This document shows positions 59,255 to 64,000 of a stretch of 64,000 nucleotides of DNA, in pieces (positions within the stretch are counted from its first letter, which is position 1; every line of letters begins with the position of its first letter). The stretch comes from Alphaproteobacteria bacterium LSUCC0684 (GTDB lineage: Bacteria > Pseudomonadota > Alphaproteobacteria > Puniceispirillales > UBA1172). The notes beneath the pieces are model-generated. The model made no database searches. It saw only the letters and a program-made list of their open reading frames with translations, and had not been told where the DNA came from. The stretch is taken from positions 1 through 64,000 of the forward strand of contig CP166130.1 in NCBI GenBank assembly GCA_041228335.1. The letters run 5' to 3'. The position numbers were made by a program, and so were the translations under genes.

Positions 59255-60690
59255 TGTTCTCCTGATTCAACTGCTGGGTGGAAATAGAGCACCCGCTCAC
59301 GTCGCTGGCTGATTTCGATGCTTGACTGACTTGGGGCCTGATCAATACGCAGCGCGGGATTGTCCGCTGTGCTGGTTTCATTTACAAGAATGACCTTGCG
59401 CCCTTGGGTGGGCGTCCAGGGATGGCGATGCTCATAATGGTTGTCGGGAACACCATTGACGTCGATCAACTCGACGGGAATATGTTGATCACGCAGCCCC
59501 CAGAAGAGTTTTGCGGCAACGCCGCGCCGCTCGGTGACAATGGCTTCGGCTGGCCATTGCTCAAGAACCTTTTGAAGATCGGTGACATGCGTATCCCAGC
59601 CCCGGAGACGTCGTAACGGATCAGATGCCGGGGTCAGGGGGCCAAGGCTTCCGGCCATGACCGCCGCCAGCAGAATACCGCAGAGGATGAAATTGACGCC
59701 GATGGCGGCCTGGCCGAAGGCCCGGCTCCAACCCCGCCAGTTTCCCGACAGCCATCCGGAGGTGAGGATAATGGCGCCGGGCCAGGATGCCAGCGCCCAA
59801 TTGGCGTTCGCATCAGAAATGAATGCCTGAACGGTGATTGTCGCAAGGGCGGGAATGCTCAGCGCAATCCAGAAGCGTGAAAGCTTGCTGCCATTTGTGC
59901 TGATCAGGGAAAACACCCAGCATAACATCATCAGCGGGCCGATAACCCCGGCCTGCGATAGAAGAAAATTTACGGCACGGAGGAAGGAATATTCGCCCCC
60001 ATCAAGATTGGCGTTATGACCGAGATGCCCGACGGTGACAAATCCATGGTTGAGATTCCAGATAAGATTTGGGCTGAGGCTGACCATCATCCCGGCAAGG
60101 AACAACAGGACATGCCGGGGGTTTGTGGTGCGATCCAGCCTGCCCTGCCAGCACCACCAGAGGACAAGGCCGATGGGCAGGTAGATTGCCGCGTATTTGG
60201 ACATCATGGCAAGGCCGCCAAAAATCCCGGCTAGAGCCGCCTCAATCCAGCTGACCCGTTCTCCCCTTGCGAGTGGCGTCAGGACCAGAATCATCGCCAG
60301 CAGGAAAAGCAGCATCGGGCTGTCGGTGGACATGACGACACTGCCGATAGCGCTTGCGGGGAGGCTGATCCAGATCAGGGCGGCAAGTTTTCCGGCCAGC
60401 GCATCATAGGCCCGGGCGGCAATACGCCAGATCAGCAGGGCCGAGATCAGTTGCAGGAAGGGGGCAGCCATCCGGACACCAAATTCGGTATTCCCGGCAA
60501 TTGCTGTCGTCAGCCCGATCCACCAGGCAATCATCGGCGGTTTGGAAAAATACCCGCCATCCGGCGTCTGACTCCAGAGCCAGTACTGGGCTTCTTCCAC
60601 ATCAAGGCCAAGGGGCGTGATAGCAATCGCGATCAGCCGGAGCGCCGTCATCACCAGCAATACTGTTGCAACCGCCTTGTTCCCACCCAT
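59251..60690 (-). CDS. Glycosyltransferase family 39 (ArnT/PMT-like) membrane protein
   Basis: Polytopic inner-membrane glycosyltransferase of 479 residues that moves a sugar from a polyprenyl phosphate to a lipid or protein. The first loop has the catalytic acidic pair in LGLDVEEAQYWLW near 28-40, followed by GYFSKPPMIAWWIG near 46-59, the PMT_2 signature; about eleven hydrophobic segments follow and a soluble C-terminal domain begins near 365. The acceptor is unknown. An eight-base-arm palindrome lies 19 bases upstream of the ATG. Confidence 0.88.
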   Translation of the reverse strand: MGGNKAVATVLLVMTALRLIAIAITPLGLDVEEAQYWLWSQTPDGGYFSKPPMIAWWIGLTTAIAGNTEFGVRMAAPFLQLISALLIWRIAARAYDALAGKLAALIWISLPASAIGSVVMSTDSPMLLFLLAMILVLTPLARGERVSWIEAALAGIFGGLAMMSKYAAIYLPIGLVLWWCWQGRLDRTTNPRHVLLFLAGMMVSLSPNLIWNLNHGFVTVGHLGHNANLDGGEYSFLRAVNFLLSQAGVIGPLMMLCWVFSLISTNGSKLSRFWIALSIPALATITVQAFISDANANWALASWPGAIILTSGWLSGNWRGWSRAFGQAAIGVNFILCGILLAAVMAGSLGPLTPASDPLRRLRGWDTHVTDLQKVLEQWPAEAIVTERRGVAAKLFWGLRDQHIPVELIDVNGVPDNHYEHRHPWTPTQGRKVILVNETSTADNPALRIDQAPSQSSIEISQRRERVLYFHPAVESGEH

Positions 60691-60708
60691 GGCAGAAAGA
60701 ACCCTCTT

Positions 60709-60726
60709 TAAACCAGCTCTGGTTTA
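60709..60726. promoter_or_regulatory. Palindrome between the GT39 gene and mutA (candidate operator)
   Basis: TAAACCAG-CT-CTGGTTTA, arms of eight bases with a two-base centre, in the 191-base gap between the divergent genes. The short centre suits a protein-bound operator rather than an RNA hairpin. The remainder of the gap shows no other clear element. Confidence 0.4.
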
Positions 60727-60881
60727 TCCCGTTCCACCTTGCCAGCAAATCCCCGCCTCTGCAAGAAAGCGGCGTGAGAAACAGAGCAATTCCGGCCAGC
60801 CCTTCTGCCAGGATGCCCCGGCCTTTGCCTTGCCATGGATAGAGGTTATCGGGTATGAATATCTAACGGATAGATACTCTC

Positions 60882-62558
60882 ATGCCAGAAGATTATTCAC
60901 AACACCCGAAGGCAACATACGAAGATTGGGAACGCCTGGCGGAGGCAACGCTAAGTGGTGTGTCTCTGTCCAGTCTTGAAAAGAGTACAGAAGACGGCAT
61001 TCCACTTTACGCTCTCTACACAAGCCGGCATCAAACCCGAAACGGAGGCGCGCCTGTCGCCGTGCCGCGGGAATGGATGATCGCCCAGCGGATAGAACCT
61101 CAGGCCAGTGAAAAGGCGCTGAATGCCGCCATGCTGGACGAGCTTGCTGGCGGCGCCCAGCGTATAGAATTTCCTTCCGACATGGATATCTCCCTTCTGC
61201 CCGGGGCGCTCCGGGATGTGCTGGTCGGGGCCGTGTCGTTTTCAATCGAACCTGGCCCGGATACCGGCGCGGCGACGGCGGCCATATGCTCGGCATATGC
61301 GGAGGCCGGGGTTGATCCAAAGGACGCCAATGCGTCTCTTGGCGCGGATCCATGGGCGATGCTGGCCTCAGGGATTATGGATAAAACCGAGGCCGGGGAG
61401 GCGCTCAAATCAACACTGAACTGGATGAAGGAGGCTGGCGCGGGCTTGCCTTGTATCCGTCCTTTTGCGGTTGCGGGGGATCTCTATCATCAGCTTGGGC
61501 TTACCGCGGCAGGTGAACTGGCGGCGGTGTTGGCCGGGACAGTCGCAATCCTGCGGGCAGGTGAAGATCAAGGTGGCAGCCTTGATGAGCTTTTCCGGCG
61601 GATGGAATTCCGGCTGGCGGCGGAACCTGATATCTATCTGACGATTGCCAAGACCCGCGCGTTGCGGCAGGGTCTTCGGCAGGTGGCGGAAGCTTGCGGC
61701 ATTTCTGATCCGGGTCTCGGGGAACGTGTCCATGGGATAACTTCCGCGCGGCACCTCACCACGGTTGATGCTGACACCAATATCCTTAGGAATGGCACCG
61801 CCATGCTCGGGCTTGTGCTTGGGGGTGCTGGCATAATTACCTGCCTTGCCCATGACTGGCTGACCGGAAGCAGCGCCAGAGGGCGCAGGCTGGCACGCAA
61901 CAGCCACCATCTGATGCGTGATGAAGCGCGGCTGGGCCAGATCGCAGACCCGGCCGCGGGAGCCTATTTCCTTGACCGGTTTACCATGGAACTGGGTGCG
62001 AAAGCCTGGGCACTCTTCCAGGAGATTGAGGGCGAGGGCGGTCTTGCCGAAAGCCTTGTCCGGGGCAAGATCGACCGATGGGCTGAAGAAGCCTCATCCC
62101 GCCGCCAGCAAGAGGTCAATTCCGGCAAGTCATCTCTTCTCGGCGTTACCTTGCATCCGGTCATGGGCGCATCCTCGGCACAGGTTCTCGCAACATCGTT
62201 TGGCCCGCGCGGGGGTGCCTGCCGACCTTCAGGTCCATGGGAGGAACTGCGCGCAAGAACAGAGGGTAAAGGGTTGCGGGTTCTCTTGCTTGATCTCGGC
62301 GAATCCAGGGGGGCCGGGGCAACATCTCGCTGGTTCCAGGCAATCGGGATCAATGCAACTGCCATGAAGACCAGCGCTGATGAGGCGATCAAGATCATTA
62401 CGGCGGCCAGCCCTGATCTCATCGTCACGGATGGTGTTGACGCCGCGATCGCACGTCAGATCAGCGGCATGGCCGTACCACCACGTCATCTTGAGGCAGG
62501 TGCGTTTAAAGGTGATGTACTGGCGCTGCTTGAAAAAACACTCGGGGGCAAGAGATGA
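60882..62558 (+). CDS. mutA: Methylmalonyl-CoA mutase small (beta) subunit
   Basis: Non-catalytic subunit of the heterodimeric B12-dependent mutase that interconverts methylmalonyl-CoA and succinyl-CoA. The 558-residue product has the family N-terminus ([14 protein letters not shown] near 11-24, [14 protein letters not shown]), the TIM barrel with [41 protein letters not shown] near 365-374, and a degenerate B12-binding domain near 450-550 without the DxHxxG cobalt-ligand motif, as expected for this subunit. The ATG has only a weak RBS. It overlaps the large-subunit gene by four bases. Confidence 0.93.
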   Translation: MPEDYSQHPKATYEDWERLAEATLSGVSLSSLEKSTEDGIPLYALYTSRHQTRNGGAPVAVPREWMIAQRIEPQASEKALNAAMLDELAGGAQRIEFPSDMDISLLPGALRDVLVGAVSFSIEPGPDTGAATAAICSAYAEAGVDPKDANASLGADPWAMLASGIMDKTEAGEALKSTLNWMKEAGAGLPCIRPFAVAGDLYHQLGLTAAGELAAVLAGTVAILRAGEDQGGSLDELFRRMEFRLAAEPDIYLTIAKTRALRQGLRQVAEACGISDPGLGERVHGITSARHLTTVDADTNILRNGTAMLGLVLGGAGIITCLAHDWLTGSSARGRRLARNSHHLMRDEARLGQIADPAAGAYFLDRFTMELGAKAWALFQEIEGEGGLAESLVRGKIDRWAEEASSRRQQEVNSGKSSLLGVTLHPVMGASSAQVLATSFGPRGGACRPSGPWEELRARTEGKGLRVLLLDLGESRGAGATSRWFQAIGINATAMKTSADEAIKIITAASPDLIVTDGVDAAIARQISGMAVPPRHLEAGAFKGDVLALLEKTLGGKR

Positions 62559-64000
62559 GCCGTATTCCTGATTTCAGCCATCACGAATTTCAACGCATGC
62601 TCCATCCTGCCAGCGCCGATGGCACGACCATGATTTCACCCGAAGGGATTGCCATCCCGCCGGTCTATCCGGTTGATCCGTCGGCGGAGGATATTTCGGG
62701 CATGCCGGGAATGGCACCATTTATCCGCGGCCCATACCCGACCATGTACGCAACGCGCCCCTGGACGATCCGGCAATATGCCGGCTTTTCGACCGCCGCG
62801 GAATCCAATGCCTTTTACCGCCGCAATCTTGCGGCCGGGCAGATGGGGCTTTCGGTTGCGTTTGATCTGGCGACACACCGGGGCTATGACAGCGACAACC
62901 CAAGGGTTGCCGGTGATGTAGGCATGGCCGGGGTGGCGATCGATTCCATTCTTGACATGCGTCAGTTGTTCCAGGGGATTCCGCTCGATCGGATGAGTGT
63001 CTCGATGACAATGAACGGTGCGGTTCTGCCGGTGATGGCGCTCTATGTGGTGGCCGCCGAAGAACAGGGCGTGTTGCCGGCAAAACTCACCGGGACCATC
63101 CAGAATGATATCCTGAAAGAATTCATGGTGCGCAATACCTATATCTATCCACCGCGCCCATCGCTCAGGATTGTTTCTGATATCTTTGCCTATACCGCAA
63201 GAGAAATGCCGAAATTCAATTCCATTTCGATTTCGGGCTATCACATGCAGGAAGCCGGCGCGACGGCAGATCTCGAACTTGCCTACACGCTGGCCGACGG
63301 GGTTGAATATATAAGGACCGGGCTTGCGGCAGGACTTGATGCCGAGCGGTTTGTGCCGCGGCTGTCGTTTTTCTTTGCCATCGGCATGCCGTATCTGATT
63401 GAGGTCGCCAAACTCAGGGCGGCACGACTGCTCTGGTCGAAACTTCTTGGCAAGCATTTCGGTTTCACCAACCCCAAGGCGCTGATGCTCCGCACCCATT
63501 GCCAGACCTCGGGATGGTCACTGGCGGCACAGGATGTCTATAACAACGTGGTGCGAACCCTGATCGAGGCGAGTGCGGCGGTTGGTGGACAGACGCAGTC
63601 CCTGCATACCAACGCCCTTGATGAGGCACTTGGTCTGCCAACAGATTTTTCCGCCCGTATCGCCCGCAATACCCAGTTGCATCTGGCAGGTGAGGCCAAT
63701 GCCCGCCATGTCATTGACCCATGGGGAGGCAGTGCTGCCATTGAAACGCTGACCCGGGATCTCGTGGCTCGTGCCGAGGAGCATATTGCTGAAATTGACG
63801 CGCTGGGCGGTATGGCAAAGGCCATTGATGCAGGGCTGCCCAAGCAACGTATCGAGGAGGCCGCCACCCGGACTCAGGCACATATCGACAGCGGCAGGCA
63901 GAAGATCATCGGGGTGAATATCTTCCCGCCGGATCTCAAGGACGGGGAAGAAGAGGTGGAGATCCTGCGCATCAACAACGCCGATGTGCTCGCCCAGCAG
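62555..64000 (+). CDS. mutB: Methylmalonyl-CoA mutase large (alpha) subunit, cut by window end
   Basis: Catalytic subunit of the mutase; the first 482 residues are present. Visible are [24 protein letters not shown] near 57-80 with the substrate-binding tyrosine, [15 protein letters not shown] near 100-114, [17 protein letters not shown] near 185-201, [16 protein letters not shown] near 226-241, [15 protein letters not shown] near 309-323 and [24 protein letters not shown]. These are catalytic-subunit motifs, and the length and order fit MutB. The B12-binding domain lies beyond the window. The ATGA overlap with mutA implies coupled translation. It uses propionyl-CoA derived methylmalonyl-CoA. 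Confidence 0.97.
   Translation, partial: MSRIPDFSHHEFQRMLHPASADGTTMISPEGIAIPPVYPVDPSAEDISGMPGMAPFIRGPYPTMYATRPWTIRQYAGFSTAAESNAFYRRNLAAGQMGLSVAFDLATHRGYDSDNPRVAGDVGMAGVAIDSILDMRQLFQGIPLDRMSVSMTMNGAVLPVMALYVVAAEEQGVLPAKLTGTIQNDILKEFMVRNTYIYPPRPSLRIVSDIFAYTAREMPKFNSISISGYHMQEAGATADLELAYTLADGVEYIRTGLAAGLDAERFVPRLSFFFAIGMPYLIEVAKLRAARLLWSKLLGKHFGFTNPKALMLRTHCQTSGWSLAAQDVYNNVVRTLIEASAAVGGQTQSLHTNALDEALGLPTDFSARIARNTQLHLAGEANARHVIDPWGGSAAIETLTRDLVARAEEHIAEIDALGGMAKAIDAGLPKQRIEEAATRTQAHIDSGRQKIIGVNIFPPDLKDGEEEVEILRINNADVLAQQ

Noticed and set aside
1-64000. Insertion sequences, phage genes, integrases, CRISPR arrays or toxin-antitoxin pairs
   Set aside because: None recognised; gene content and style are uniform, so the window reads as ordinary chromosome rather than a mobile island.

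Overview
The window looks like chromosomal DNA from an aerobic, heterotrophic alphaproteobacterium, probably a marine lineage such as SAR116 or a relative within Rhodospirillales. The evidence is the C4-type 5-aminolevulinate synthase, a GapR (DUF2312) protein, a DUF1244 protein, MntR and Fur of alphaproteobacterial type, a membrane PuuD urate oxidase with a haem tail, and a non-pyrrolysine MttB-family methyltransferase. The lineage below class is inference. Gene density is high and many starts overlap the preceding stop (ATGA or TGATG). I saw no tRNA, rRNA, CRISPR array, insertion sequence or phage gene.

Layout. 1-3.2 kb: sulfate assimilation (cysN cut by the window edge, and a cysD with a long extra N-terminal domain) and malonyl-CoA decarboxylase, all on the minus strand. 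3.4-6.5 kb: a divergent pair, a TPR/beta-barrel outer-membrane protein and a secreted FecR-domain protein. 6.5-15 kb: ureidoglycine aminohydrolase, then a probable betaine or hydroxyproline-type catabolic cluster (MttB methyltransferase, GntR regulator, DapA-like lyase/deaminase, aldehyde dehydrogenase, two DAO-type flavoproteins). 15-19 kb: MOSC protein, Fur, a Fur box, an iron-type ABC permease, a methyltransferase and a TupA-like binding protein. 19-27 kb: ClpB, TerB-like protein, a CMD-family protein with an aldehyde dehydrogenase, thymidine kinase and cyclopropane fatty acid synthase.

26.6-36.8 kb is a purine-degradation island: uraD on one side, then uraH-xdhA-xdhB-xdhC-puuD-allA on the plus strand, met by 8-oxoguanine deaminase and an NCS2 purine permease on the minus strand. 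With allE at 6.5 kb, the window covers uptake, xanthine to urate to allantoin, and ureidoglycine to glyoxylate plus urea. Allantoinase and allantoate amidohydrolase are not in the window.

37-49 kb: an arginine:glycine amidinotransferase, the TrhO tRNA hydroxylase, a complete type I secretion operon (TolC-like, ABC, HlyD-like) closed by a terminator, a ureohydrolase, and a polyamine-type ABC importer lacking its binding protein. 49-64 kb: hemA with a hairpin over its ribosome-binding site, an M23 peptidase, acetoacetyl-CoA synthetase, thioredoxin reductase, an MFS transporter, a double cold-shock-domain protein with a strong hairpin in its leader region, a DUF3047 protein behind a near-consensus Fur box, a DUF1244-GapR-pyrF operon, mntR, a GT39 glycosyltransferase, and the two methylmalonyl-CoA mutase subunits, the second cut by the window end.

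Functionally the window points to life on nitrogen-rich organic solutes (purines, betaines, polyamines, guanidino compounds) with propionyl/malonyl-CoA and ketone-body handling, plus two clear signs of iron regulation. The least explained items are the cysD fusion, the FecR/beta-barrel pair, the orphan transporter components, and the RNA-structure candidates ahead of hemA and the cold-shock gene.
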